Shown here in pieces: positions 39,101 to 47,588 of a stretch of DNA of 49,284 nt; within the stretch, counting starts at the first letter, position 1; each line of letters opens with the position of its first letter. Made by a program: the position numbers and the translations under genes. The notes under the pieces were generated by a model. It did not search any database, was not told the origin of the DNA, and worked only from the letters and a program-made list of their open reading frames with translations. This DNA comes from Candidatus Liminaster caballi. GTDB lineage: Bacteria; Bacteroidota; Bacteroidia; Bacteroidales; UBA3663. The stretch lies in NCBI GenBank assembly GCA_018065085.1, contig JAGHUA010000057.1, positions 1-49,284 of the forward strand, read 5' to 3'.

Positions 39101-39921
39101 ACGGACACCATTATTTCATTTCTTCGCTTCAAAGCAAAGGTGTTGATGCAGACGTTGAACTCGCCGTTGCTGCAAAATCGGCTGTCCTTTTCGACCCGAT
39201 GACTGGCAGACGCGGCATTGCACGAATCAAAAACGACGGCTCAGCTGCAAGTGTCCGTCTGCAGTTAGCAAGTGGCGAGAGCTTCATTCTTCAGACGTTT
39301 GCCCATCTCACAGACAACGATTTGCGTGTGCTTGATCCATCCTTGACAATATGGAACTATACAGAAGAAATCGATGGACACAAGATCACCCTCGACAATA
39401 TTAAGTGGACGATGGACGCAACATCGCTTGAAGGTGCCGAGAACAAAGATCTGCGTAAGTACCAGACTTTAGGAACTCAGGCATGGACCGAGACTCCTGC
39501 ATTGGCAAACACCAAGGGTTCTGTCACCTACAGCACGACCTTGAAGATCACGAGAAAGCAGTTGCAAAGCATCGGAGCATCGGACTGGGTGCTCGATCTG
39601 GGTGACGTACGCGAGTCTGCCCATGTGTGGATCAACGGTCATGATGTAGGAACAGTGTTTGCGGTTCCTTTCCGTCTCAACATCGGTCAATATCTCAAGG
39701 CTGGAAAGAATCAGATTCGCATCGAAGTGACAGGTCTTGCAGCCAACTATATTGCCCAGATGGATCGCAATGGCAAAGTATGGCGTCGTTTCAAGAATGC
39801 AAATATTGCGGTTCTACCCGGATACGACAAGAATCCTGCATACAAAGACTATAAGAATTGGGGAACAATCCCATGCGGACTGAATTCGTCAGTCAGTCTG
39901 ATTCCCGTACGCAACAACTGA
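36199..39921 (+). CDS. Secreted GH105-GH106 fusion: rhamnogalacturonyl hydrolase plus alpha-L-rhamnosidase
   Basis: From the ATG at 36199 the product is 1240 residues with a signal peptide (1-20, ending AVAQ); the longer frame back to 36100 lies inside the previous gene and is rejected. Residues about 28-377 match GH105 unsaturated rhamnogalacturonyl hydrolase: RPSSLWTRGVYYEGLMALYE, the WIDAIQMGMPVF stretch with a likely catalytic Asp 156, and WSRGNGWVVAAL. At about 390 GH106 begins with PGTRWWWMGSAVDSVNL, then AGIGSVEITPIYGVNG and DMNTGTGWPFGGPSV. A C-terminal beta-sandwich ends in WVLDLGDVRESAHVWINGHDVG. The two activities would take unsaturated galacturonate and rhamnose from rhamnogalacturonan fragments. 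No internal signal peptide or stop is seen, so it is a true single frame. Confidence 0.87.
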   Translation: MRKLIQSILLSVCCVIPAVAQQTALLPKGEEIIKTMESVNEWFVNRHPDPTVRSFGKGKYRPSSLWTRGVYYEGLMALYEIDPRPDYYEYTYRWCEFHDWTPRNGISTRDADDYCCSQTYIDMYRIDPKPEKLVHVIENCDMIVNQTELKDWCWIDAIQMGMPVFAKLGKTTGNQKYWEKAHSLYIYTRNEYDGGLWNEKDGLWWRDHDFNPPYVTPQGRQCYWSRGNGWVVAALCRVMDEIPESHPFYSQYKQDLLAMLESLKGRVREDGTWNCSLDDPDDFGGMEVTGTSLFVYGMAWALRHGYVTADDYLPVIAKAWNAMCSKAVHPEDGMLGFQQGTGKEPKESQPTLYDKIPDFDDFGIGCFLLCGSEVYKLTQMSAQWPVARREAKPGTRWWWMGSAVDSVNLTRNLETYANAGIGSVEITPIYGVNGNERNEIEFLSDRWMNMLSHTISEGKRLGIDVDMNTGTGWPFGGPSVNIDDAASKLEYTATAIGYSVRYDISCGHTRQAVKRAAPGGEGLVLDHLNKDAVARYLNRFKEAFSRTCSPLPHSFFNDSYEVYGADWTPSMLDEFEKRRGYRLQDHLTEFLQDSATNHRYVIQDYRETMSDLLLSNFTNQWAEWAHSMGSTVRNQGHGSPANLLDVYAAVDIPEIEGFGLTDFGISGLRTDSMWKKNDADLTMLKYASSAAHICGKPYTSSETFTWLTEHFRTSLSQCKPDFDLMQIGGVNHCYFHGTTYSPAIDESNPWPGHLFYASMEMSPVNTIWKDAPAFFSYITRVQSFMQYGKPDNDLLMYMPVYDAWYENDGRLLMFAIHGMEKKSPRFVDAVNEIYNAGYDMDYVSDRMIEDTRIGDDGTLVSSGGAHYKALVLPGVHFMQPETMTHILSLAKMGATIIIVGQRPDNVPGLYNRETRLNDLRGLVEGLDSCPNVIFAETYAVALDSITDIKAECMKSQYGLKCIRRSNANGHHYFISSLQSKGVDADVELAVAAKSAVLFDPMTGRRGIARIKNDGSAASVRLQLASGESFILQTFAHLTDNDLRVLDPSLTIWNYTEEIDGHKITLDNIKWTMDATSLEGAENKDLRKYQTLGTQAWTETPALANTKGSVTYSTTLKITRKQLQSIGASDWVLDLGDVRESAHVWINGHDVGTVFAVPFRLNIGQYLKAGKNQIRIEVTGLAANYIAQMDRNGKVWRRFKNANIAVLPGYDKNPAYKDYKNWGTIPCGLNSSVSLIPVRNN

Positions 39922-39964
39922 TCTGTGACAAACTCGGACTTTCAATAATCTGCCGACACATTAT

Positions 39965-41278
39965 ATGAAATCATACAGCGATACACTTGAATATCTATTC
40001 GCCCAGCTCCCGGTTTTCGAGGCACAGGGCGCACATGCATATAAACCTGGATTGGAACGCGTCAATGAGATGGATTTGCGTCTTGGCCATCCTCACCGAC
40101 AGTTCCGGACCATTCACGTGGCAGGAACCAATGGTAAGGGATCGTGCAGTCATACTTTGGCCAGCATTCTTCAATGTGCAGGATATAAAGTGGGGTTGTT
40201 CACCTCTCCTCACCTCCTCGACTTTGACGAACGCATCCGTGTCAATGGCAAGGCGATTGACCATGATTATGTGGTTAATTGGACGGAAAACAACTACGAA
40301 CGGCTCCGTGATACGCAGCCGTCGTTCTTCGAACTTGCCACACTTATGGCTTTCTGCTATTTTGCCGATCAGAAAGTTGATGTCGCTGTCATAGAAGTTG
40401 GTCTTGGAGGAAGACTTGACAGCACAAACATCATTACTCCCGAACTCAGTGTCATCACGAATATTTCATTCGATCACATGCAGTTCCTTGGCGACACTCT
40501 GCCACAGATTGCAGCCGAGAAGGCCGGCATTATGAAGCAGGGAATTCCTTGCGTAGTGGGCGAATGTACAGATGAACGAGTCCGTTTCACATTCCAACAG
40601 AATGCCCAACTTCATCAAGTCAGCAGTCTCGACTTTGCCAATGAAAGAGACCAGATCGTTTGGGTTAGGCACGCCTGTCCTGATTATATTACATACGAGA
40701 CGGTGTCGGACGGAACAATTCAGTCACCTTTGCTTGGCGAATGTCAGCCACATAATGCCAATACAATTCTAATGGCAGTGCATCGTCTGCGTGAACGTGG
40801 ATTTATTATCAGCGAAGAAAATCTGCATGACGGATTCCGCGACGTATTGAAAAATACACATCTTCGCGGACGCTGGGAAACATTGTCGGAAGCTACCTCA
40901 ACGACTGCACGCATTATCTGTGATACAGGACACAACCAGGGGTGTTTCCAGTATCTTGGTCCACAGTTGCAGGCAATAATAGATCAGGGCAAACGTCTGC
41001 ATATCGTGTTTGGCATGGTGAGCGACAAGGACATTGACTCTGTGCTCTCTCTCCTACCCGTGTCAGCTATTTATTATTTCTGCAATGCCGACACTCCTCG
41101 TGCACTCAAAGCATACGATTTGCAGCAGATGGCACTCCGTCACAGTATCAAGGGCGAGACGTATCCATCAATCGGTTCGGCATTCGATGCTGCCCGAAAG
41201 ACAGCAACTCCAGATGATGTGATCTTCGTTGGCGGAAGCAATTTTATTGTATGTGAAGTAATGAAGTCGTATCAGTGA
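39965..41278 (+). CDS. folC: Folylpolyglutamate synthase / dihydrofolate synthase
   Basis: The 437-residue Mur-ligase-type enzyme adds glutamate to dihydropteroate and to folates. The ATP-binding loop GTNGKGS is at 54-60. The family motif LGGRLDSTN follows VAVIEVGLG. The region ISFDHMQFLGDTLPQIAAEKAGIMK is the second conserved block. DTGHNQGCFQ matches the DGAHNP-type motif. It starts 43 bases after the GH105-GH106 gene and converges with recG, 19 bases apart. Confidence 0.94.
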   Translation: MKSYSDTLEYLFAQLPVFEAQGAHAYKPGLERVNEMDLRLGHPHRQFRTIHVAGTNGKGSCSHTLASILQCAGYKVGLFTSPHLLDFDERIRVNGKAIDHDYVVNWTENNYERLRDTQPSFFELATLMAFCYFADQKVDVAVIEVGLGGRLDSTNIITPELSVITNISFDHMQFLGDTLPQIAAEKAGIMKQGIPCVVGECTDERVRFTFQQNAQLHQVSSLDFANERDQIVWVRHACPDYITYETVSDGTIQSPLLGECQPHNANTILMAVHRLRERGFIISEENLHDGFRDVLKNTHLRGRWETLSEATSTTARIICDTGHNQGCFQYLGPQLQAIIDQGKRLHIVFGMVSDKDIDSVLSLLPVSAIYYFCNADTPRALKAYDLQQMALRHSIKGETYPSIGSAFDAARKTATPDDVIFVGGSNFIVCEVMKSYQ

Positions 41279-41312
41279 TGCGACTTCATTCGGTATTTTA
41301 ACTGATACGACT
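41261..41312. other. Overlapping, mutually exclusive inverted repeats at folC/recG ends
   Basis: ATGAAGTCG (41261-41269) pairs with CGACTTCAT (41281-41289). AGTCGTATCAGT (41265-41276) pairs perfectly with ACTGATACGACT (41301-41312). The two left arms overlap, so only one hairpin can form at a time. The region includes both stop codons and may serve as a bidirectional terminator. Confidence 0.65.
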
Positions 41313-43391
41313 CCAATCCACTTTTTTCGAGAACAGTACCTGAAGCCTGTTACGGAGAATATTGTTCTGCTGGGCTTCGAGCATCGGATCCTTATCGATA
41401 ATCTCCTTTGCGCAATCTCGAGCAAGCTGTAATATCTGTCCATCCTTGGCCAGTGATGCAATATGGAGGTCAAGAGCAAGTCCGCTCTGCTGCGTACCTT
41501 CCATATCGCCAGGACCGCGCAACTGCAGATCGGCTTCTGCAATCTCGAAGCCGTCAGTCGTCTCGCACATGATATCTATTCTTTTGCGTGTGTCACGACT
41601 CAGTTCATAGCCCGTTACAAGCACACAGTAACTCTGATCGGCGCCACGTCCGACGCGTCCTCTCAACTGATGCAACTGGCTCAATCCAAACCGTTCGGCG
41701 CTTTCAATCACCATGACAGAAGCATTCGGAACATTCACACCGACCTCTATCACAGTCGTGGCAACAAGTATATGTGCCTCGCCACTGACGAACCTCTGCA
41801 TCGCTGCCTCTTTGTCTTTTGGCTTCATTTTTCCATGAACCATCACCACATGATAATCGGGGCCGAATGCCGCCTGCATATTCTCAAATCCCCGTTCGAC
41901 GTCGTGATATTTCAGTTTCTGGTTTTCTTCGATAAGAGGATATACCACATAGATTTGTCTTCCCTGTTCCAATTGTCCACGCATGGCTCGAATAAGGCCT
42001 TCGCGTTGCTGATCCCATCGATGAATGGTTTGAATTGGTTTACGTCCAGGTGGCAGTTCGTCGATAACCGAAACATCCAGATCACCATAGACCGTCATTG
42101 CCAACGTACGGGGAATTGGCGTTGCAGTCATCACAAGCACATGCGGTGGACGAACATTCTTCATCCATAGCTTTGAACGTTGTTCGACACCGAAACGATG
42201 CTGTTCGTCGATAATTGCGATTCCAAGGTTTCGGAATTTAACGTCGGGTTCGATCAGGGCATGAGTGCCGACAAGAACATGCAACGATCCGTCCTCAAGC
42301 GCGGCATGTATCTCATCGCGTTTCTTCTTGCGCGTTGTTCCGGTCAGCAGTTCCACCCTCACTCCTATCGGTTCAAGCATTTTCGAAATACTTTCGTAGT
42401 GCTGTGTGGCCAGGATCTCAGTCGGCGCCATTATGCAAGCCTGGAACCCATTGTCCAACGCCATGAGCATAGTAAGTATGGCGACCATAGTCTTGCCGCT
42501 GCCCACATCGCCCTGCAGCAGACGGTTCATCTGTTTGCCACTGCCCATATCCGCGCGAATCTCTTTGAGCACACGTTTCTGCGCACCTGTCAGTTCGAAC
42601 GGCAGACACTTGTAATAGAAATTATTGAAATAGTCGCCAATGCGAGGGAACAGCAAACCTGCAATATTCTGTTGACGCATCTTAAACGAACGCATAAGAT
42701 ATAGTTCGAGATAGAAAAGTTCCTCGAACTTAAGTCTCATCTGAGCCTTGCGAAGATTATCCGGATTAGCTGGGAAATGTATCTGACGGATGGCTGTATT
42801 ATAGTTCATCAGATGCATCTGGTCAACAATATATGCAGGCAGAGTCTCTGGAAAAGGATTGATATTCTTTTGTAGATACGCGAGAATTGTGCGCTGCATG
42901 AACTTGCTATTCATATACATACGCTTCATCTTCTCGGTCGTATTGTACATTCCCATCAGCGTCTGCATTACATCCACGCCGTTCTTCTCTGCACTCTCCA
43001 ATTCCGGATGGGCTATTGAGTAAGAATGAGAGAAGTCATTATATTTAGGTGCACCGAAAAGCAGGTATTCCTGATTCTTGTGTACGCTTTCCTTGATATA
43101 GCGAATACCCTGGAACCACACACATTCTATTATTCCCGTGCCGTCGGTAAACAGGCCCTTATATCGCATATTCTTGAATCCGGTACCCTGTTCCTCGAAG
43201 ACGGTAAACTGACCGCGCAGGAGAATAAACGGCATATCACCGTTAATCTCTTTAATTTTGTATATCTTCGACTTATCTACATACCTATATGGGAAATAGG
43301 TAAGCAGGTCCTCGTCAGAATGAAGGTTCAGTTCATTGGCGAGTACCTCTGCCCTCTTGGGTCCGATACCAGGTACGTATGTCAGTTCCAT
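41298..43391 (-). CDS. recG: ATP-dependent DNA helicase RecG
   Basis: The 697-residue helicase remodels stalled forks and Holliday junctions. The N-terminal wedge/OB domain spans about 1-230. Walker A GDVGSGKT is at 294-301 and the DEQH box at 395-398 (IIDEQHRFGVEQR). Helicase motifs IV-VI follow, with the QLRGRVGRG segment near 595. The start is 2 bases from the end of the upstream cstA gene, so it is read with it. Confidence 0.95.
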   Translation of the reverse strand: MELTYVPGIGPKRAEVLANELNLHSDEDLLTYFPYRYVDKSKIYKIKEINGDMPFILLRGQFTVFEEQGTGFKNMRYKGLFTDGTGIIECVWFQGIRYIKESVHKNQEYLLFGAPKYNDFSHSYSIAHPELESAEKNGVDVMQTLMGMYNTTEKMKRMYMNSKFMQRTILAYLQKNINPFPETLPAYIVDQMHLMNYNTAIRQIHFPANPDNLRKAQMRLKFEELFYLELYLMRSFKMRQQNIAGLLFPRIGDYFNNFYYKCLPFELTGAQKRVLKEIRADMGSGKQMNRLLQGDVGSGKTMVAILTMLMALDNGFQACIMAPTEILATQHYESISKMLEPIGVRVELLTGTTRKKKRDEIHAALEDGSLHVLVGTHALIEPDVKFRNLGIAIIDEQHRFGVEQRSKLWMKNVRPPHVLVMTATPIPRTLAMTVYGDLDVSVIDELPPGRKPIQTIHRWDQQREGLIRAMRGQLEQGRQIYVVYPLIEENQKLKYHDVERGFENMQAAFGPDYHVVMVHGKMKPKDKEAAMQRFVSGEAHILVATTVIEVGVNVPNASVMVIESAERFGLSQLHQLRGRVGRGADQSYCVLVTGYELSRDTRKRIDIMCETTDGFEIAEADLQLRGPGDMEGTQQSGLALDLHIASLAKDGQILQLARDCAKEIIDKDPMLEAQQNNILRNRLQVLFSKKVDWSRIS

Positions 43392-43393
43392 TT

Positions 43394-44806
43394 TTACTTT
43401 CTTTTCCAGACGATGAATGCAGCAAAAGAAGCAATGGCAGCAATTATGCCGATGGTCAGACCGATATTGAGATCAATCTGGAAACCTTCCTTAGCTACAA
43501 GAATATAAGATGTGCAGACACAAGTCATGAAGACGGCAGGCACAAGTGTGATCATGTATTTCTTGCCATTCTTACACAGCCACACAGTTGCTGCCCATAA
43601 GGTAATGCTCGCCAAAGTCTGGTTTGTCCATGCAAAATAACGCCATAAAATATTGAAGTCAAGGAAAAGCAGACCAACGCTGACAAGGAACAACGGCAGG
43701 CAGAGCAACAGACGACGCACGAATGTCTTCTGCGACATATTCATGAAGTCGGCCACAATCAGTCGCGCACTGCGGAATGCAGTGTCGCCACTCGTGATCG
43801 GTGCAGCAACTACTCCTAACACTGCAAGACAGGCACCAATGGTTCCCATCCAGCTCGAACAAACCTCATTGACAACTACAGATGGATTGCCCATGGCTGC
43901 AAGTTTCTCGTATGCAGTTCCTTCGCCTGGCAATGTGTCGGCAAACTTCACGGCAGCGGCTGCCCAGATCAATGCCACCACGCCTTCAGTTATCATCGAA
44001 CCATAGAATATCGGACGTCCATACTTCTCATTGGTCAGACAGCGTGCCATCAATGGAGACTGTGTTCCATGGAACCCGCTGATTGCGCCGCATGCGATAG
44101 TGATGCAAAGCATAGGGAAGATGCTCAATCCCTGTGGATGGTGCGACGTGAATGTGCTGTCGGTCAATTCCGGCACGTAACCTTCTGAGAAAAAGATGTG
44201 GTATAAAAGACCTGCTGCCATTATGAGCAACGCCAAACCAAATATAGGATATATGCGTCCGATCAGCTTATCGATTGGCAATAATGTAGCAAGAATATAA
44301 TATACGAAAATAATGGCAATCCAATAATATTTGTTGCCAAGCGGCAGCATGGTGTCGAGCAATGCAGCCGGAGTAGTTACAAACACTGTGCCCACAAGCA
44401 CCAGCAACACGATACTAAGCACTCGCATCAGCTGACGCATCGAGACTCCAAGTTCATCGCCAACAATCTCAGGCAGCGAAACACCACCCTTACGGATGCA
44501 GATCATGCCGCACATATAGTCATGCACCGAACCGGCAAAGATACAGCCGAGAACAATCCACAGATAGGCAGCAGGACCGAACAGGATTCCCATTATCGCA
44601 CCAAAGATTGGTCCTGTGCCAGCTATGTTGAGGAACTGCACCAGGAAGACCTTCACTGGCTGCATGGGCATGAAATCCACGCCATCCTGCTTCTCGTAGC
44701 ATGGCATCTTCTTATTCTTATCAGGACCGAACGTGCGGTCAACAATCTGTCCGTAGATCAGATATCCGAGCATCAGGCAGACCAATGCGGTCGTAAACGA
44801 AATCAT
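43394..44806 (-). CDS. cstA: CstA-family carbon starvation / peptide or pyruvate transporter (second copy)
   Basis: The 470-residue membrane protein has about 12 hydrophobic segments. Family blocks are visible: FGPDKNKKMPCYEKQDGVDFMPM, FLNIAGTGPIFGAIMGILFGP, HDYMCGMICIRKGGVSLPEIVGDELG, CGAISGFHGTQSPLMARCL, and TSGDTAFRSARLIVADF. CstA proteins take up peptides or pyruvate under carbon limitation in studied bacteria. This is the short form without the long C-terminal region of E. coli CstA. It follows a paralogous copy by 46 bases. Confidence 0.88.
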   Translation of the reverse strand: MISFTTALVCLMLGYLIYGQIVDRTFGPDKNKKMPCYEKQDGVDFMPMQPVKVFLVQFLNIAGTGPIFGAIMGILFGPAAYLWIVLGCIFAGSVHDYMCGMICIRKGGVSLPEIVGDELGVSMRQLMRVLSIVLLVLVGTVFVTTPAALLDTMLPLGNKYYWIAIIFVYYILATLLPIDKLIGRIYPIFGLALLIMAAGLLYHIFFSEGYVPELTDSTFTSHHPQGLSIFPMLCITIACGAISGFHGTQSPLMARCLTNEKYGRPIFYGSMITEGVVALIWAAAAVKFADTLPGEGTAYEKLAAMGNPSVVVNEVCSSWMGTIGACLAVLGVVAAPITSGDTAFRSARLIVADFMNMSQKTFVRRLLLCLPLFLVSVGLLFLDFNILWRYFAWTNQTLASITLWAATVWLCKNGKKYMITLVPAVFMTCVCTSYILVAKEGFQIDLNIGLTIGIIAAIASFAAFIVWKRK

Positions 44807-44852
44807 ACTCTTTCTGTTTTAATCTGTTTTTTCAATCCTCTCTAACAATCCT

Positions 44853-46379
44853 TTAACGTCCTTTCTTTCCCAGCGTATACTTCAGGAAGAGCAAAGTAAC
44901 CACGAGCGTGAACGTGAGACCGATGATGTTGCTCAAAGTCACAGGCAAACCCAGGCCGTTGTCATGGTCCATAAGGATGAAGCTAGAGCTCACGCTGCAC
45001 ATGAACACAGCCGGAAAGAAAGCAATAAGCCAGTTCCACGAAGCTCCGGCAAGTCCCGAAGGTCTCGCCTCCTTATTGCGCGAACGATTATACAGCCAGT
45101 GGGCAACCGTAAAGAAGGTGAACGTAGCGAGCACCTGGTTGAACCAGCTCACATACAGCCACAGCACCTTGAAGCTGCTCACATTGAGCATCACCACGGC
45201 AAGGGCAAACAGAGGCAACGAGAGCAGAATGCGCCTCATCACAGTCTTCTGTCCGTATCCGCTGAAGTCGGCAAGGATGAGTCGTGCGGCACGGAAAGCG
45301 CTACCGCCAGTGCTTATCGGAGCTGCCACAATACCCAGTACGGCAAGGATCAGACCAGCCGTTCCTAACCAACTGTTGCACATCATGTTCACCACCGTTG
45401 CAGGTGTGAGCTTCGTTGTCCCGCATGCGGTCATTGCATTATACAGACGCTCGTACGGAGTGTTGCCAGCCACATCGAGCGTATCGGCAAACTTAATCGA
45501 GGCAGCAGCCCAGATCAGGGCAACGATACCCTCGGTAACCATGGCGCCATAGAAGCAGCGGAGACCGTATTTCTCGTTCTTCAGGCAACGTGCCATCATT
45601 GGGCTCTGAGTGGCATGGAATCCGCTAACGGCACCACAGGCAATGGTGATGAAGAGACCTGGGAACAAAGGCGTCACACCTGTGGCATCAGGATAATGAT
45701 CAGTAAATGCCTCGGCAAGCGAAGGGATGTCACCTGGGTGTGTGAAGATGCCAACGCACATCAGCACAGCCATGATCAGGAGCGCCACACCGAATACCGG
45801 GTAGATATTGCCCATGATCTTGCTCACCGAAAAGACCGTCACACACAGATAGAAGGCAAACATCAGTATCGTCCAGAAAAGGTTCGAGGTCAATAGGGCG
45901 GAATCGGTGAAGTCGCTCATCAGTGTCACCATCAGGCCTGCAGGAATCATAATGAACGAAGCGCCCACACAAATCATCAGCACCAGTGTCACAATGCGCA
46001 TCACGAGTCGGCACGTTCCTCCCAGCTCATCGCCTATAATCTCGGGCAGTGAGGCTCCGTCTTTCCTGAGCGAGATCATACCCGCCATATAATCGTGCAT
46101 AGCGCCACCCAACAGGCATCCGAACACAATCCAGAGGAAAGCAGCCGGACCATACAGGATTCCCATCAGTGCACCGAAGATAGGACCCGTACCAGCTATG
46201 TTGAGGAACTGAACGGTATAGACCTTCCAGGTCGGCATCGGAGTATAGTCAGCACCATCCTGCTTCGTGTAGCAAGGCATAGGTCTGTTCTGGTCAGGAC
46301 CAAAGACACGGTTCACGAAACCGCCATACACAAAATAGCCCACCACCAGCAGGGCCATTGCCATCAAAAAACTACTCAT
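44853..46379 (-). CDS. cstA: CstA-family carbon starvation / peptide or pyruvate transporter (first copy)
   Basis: The 508-residue product is a close paralogue of the next gene: FGPDQNRPMPCYTKQDGADYTPM, FLNIAGTGPIFGALMGILYGP, HDYMAGMISLRKDGASLPEIIGDELGG, CGAVSGFHATQSPMMARCL and GSAFRAARLILADFSG. It has extra residues in the middle (NTPYERLYNAMTACGTTKLT) and a longer basic loop before the last helices. Codon use looks more G/C-rich in third positions than in the downstream copy. It is the first gene of cstA-cstA-recG, divergent from ferredoxin. Confidence 0.88.
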   Translation of the reverse strand: MSSFLMAMALLVVGYFVYGGFVNRVFGPDQNRPMPCYTKQDGADYTPMPTWKVYTVQFLNIAGTGPIFGALMGILYGPAAFLWIVFGCLLGGAMHDYMAGMISLRKDGASLPEIIGDELGGTCRLVMRIVTLVLMICVGASFIMIPAGLMVTLMSDFTDSALLTSNLFWTILMFAFYLCVTVFSVSKIMGNIYPVFGVALLIMAVLMCVGIFTHPGDIPSLAEAFTDHYPDATGVTPLFPGLFITIACGAVSGFHATQSPMMARCLKNEKYGLRCFYGAMVTEGIVALIWAAASIKFADTLDVAGNTPYERLYNAMTACGTTKLTPATVVNMMCNSWLGTAGLILAVLGIVAAPISTGGSAFRAARLILADFSGYGQKTVMRRILLSLPLFALAVVMLNVSSFKVLWLYVSWFNQVLATFTFFTVAHWLYNRSRNKEARPSGLAGASWNWLIAFFPAVFMCSVSSSFILMDHDNGLGLPVTLSNIIGLTFTLVVTLLFLKYTLGKKGR

Positions 46380-46441
46380 TTTTAGGTATCCTTTCTGTAA
46401 AAACTATAAATATCGTAACTGCTTTTTATTAATTTCGACCG

Positions 46442-46449
46442 CAAATTTA
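46442..46449 (-). promoter_or_regulatory. -7 box of the cstA operon promoter
   Basis: On the minus strand this reads TAAATTTG, a perfect TAnnTTTG match about 60 bases ahead of the start codon. A properly spaced -33 is not obvious. Confidence 0.45.
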
Positions 46450-46510
46450 TATAATTCTGCCAAATTCCGAACAATAATTGTCCAGAAATTACATTTTTTC
46501 ATCATTTTTC

Positions 46511-46541
46511 TTGCATTCGTATCGTAATTTCCCTATCTTTG
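46511..46541 (+). promoter_or_regulatory. Promoter of the ferredoxin gene
   Basis: TTGC at 46511-46514 and TATCTTTG at 46534-46541 are separated by 19 bases. The leader to the ATG at 46645 is about 97 bases. Confidence 0.7.
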
Positions 46542-46644
46542 CGCCACAAAAAGCTCAAATCACAGGACTCAGATTACGTGTAGTCATAGAGTACCTGCGT
46601 AATAATTAGATCTATTTATTAACTAAAAAATTTCTTTTTTAACT

Positions 46645-46815
46645 ATGGCACGTGTAATTGCTGCTGACAAGTGTGTAGCTTGCGGCTCTTGTATCGGTGA
46701 ATGCCCTGTAGAGGCAATCAAGGAGGGTGATGTTTACTCAATCGACGCTGATGCTTGCATCGACTGCGGCGCTTGTGAGGCTACCTGTCCAAATGAGGCT
46801 ATCACAGAGGCTTAA
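46645..46815 (+). CDS. 2[4Fe-4S] ferredoxin
   Basis: This 56-residue protein carries electrons in anaerobic metabolism, for example with pyruvate:ferredoxin oxidoreductase. Two cluster motifs are seen: [16 protein letters not shown] (Cys 10, 13, 16, 20) and [16 protein letters not shown] (Cys 38, 41, 44, 48), the clostridial-type pattern. It is monocistronic with a strong promoter and a strong terminator, which fits high expression. The start codon at 46645 gives the usual [10 protein letters not shown] start. Confidence 0.95.
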   Translation: MARVIAADKCVACGSCIGECPVEAIKEGDVYSIDADACIDCGACEATCPNEAITEA

Positions 46816-46887
46816 ATCCTCTCGGGGTGTTGCAATCCACTGATTGTCAACGCTAAAAAACTTGGATTCATCCAAGCGTTATTTACC

Positions 46888-46927
46888 GAAGCCAGGCACT
46901 TTCGAGTGTCTGGCTTCACTTTTTTTT
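46888..46927 (+). terminator. Ferredoxin terminator
   Basis: GAAGCCAG-CACT pairs with AGTG-CTGGCTTC around a TTCG loop and is followed by AC and eight T residues. It is a textbook intrinsic terminator. Confidence 0.92.
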
Positions 46928-47218
46928 GAGTTCACAGATTCCCTTTTTCTCATCTGAAACCCCAGAGATTGACAACGTCGTCAAAAAAATGGCACAAAAA
47001 TGGCACAATAACGCACTAATTAAAATTGCATTTTTTATTTATATTAGCACTTTGTAATCTCTATCTGTCATTTTTGGTTGCATTTATTGCATTCTCTCTG
47101 TGAAGAATCCTATGCTTAAGCAATATATGCAGCTAGCGAAAAAATCAATTTCAATGAGTAATTCATCGATAATTTCAATTAACATTCTCCTATATAATAT
47201 ATAATGTTAGAAGATGAA

Positions 47219-47298
47219 TTGTCCAATGTCCAGAACATGGACAAATAATCCGTTTTTGGACATCCGGACAACATTGGACACTTGGACAGTTTTGGACA
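47219..47298. repeat. GGACA motif cluster with 18-bp period
   Basis: TTGTCCA at 47219-47225 faces TGGACAA at 47238-47244 as an inverted repeat. GGACA then recurs at 47258, 47266, 47276, 47284 and 47294, alternating 8 and 10 bases apart, so the region is a ~2.5-copy tandem repeat of 18 bp (TTGGACA...GGACA). Confidence 0.75.
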
Positions 47299-47493
47299 TG
47301 TGACACTGCGAGACACAACTCAATCATCCAGTTGCCCACTGGTAGTATTACGGACACTTTCTCCAAAGCTAGCACTCTTCGATTGATGGAGTCCTGTTCA
47401 AGATGCTCGATATCATGGAACTAACAGAGCTTAGATGCTAGAAAGAAAAGCTCTTTCTTAGGCCTTATAGTGCAATTTGCACCAAAATATGCG

Positions 47494-47554
47494 GATAACC
47501 AGTGGAAATCTATCATTTATCGATATATTTCCACTGGTTATCGGGTATTTTTTT
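47494..47554 (+). terminator. Strong hairpin with T tract, no known upstream gene
   Basis: The arms 47494-47514 and 47522-47542 pair at 20 of 21 positions around a 7-base loop; GGGTA and a run of seven T residues follow. The plus-strand transcript it would end is unknown, since ferredoxin already has its own terminator 570 bases upstream. Confidence 0.7.
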
Positions 47555-47588
47555 GCCCTTTTCACCGTGTAATGCTACTAAAATAGAA

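Noticed and set aside
47190-47375. 61-codon minus-strand Cys-rich frame
   Set aside because: Its Cys/Pro pattern comes from the GGACA repeats read on the other strand; no start signal is seen.
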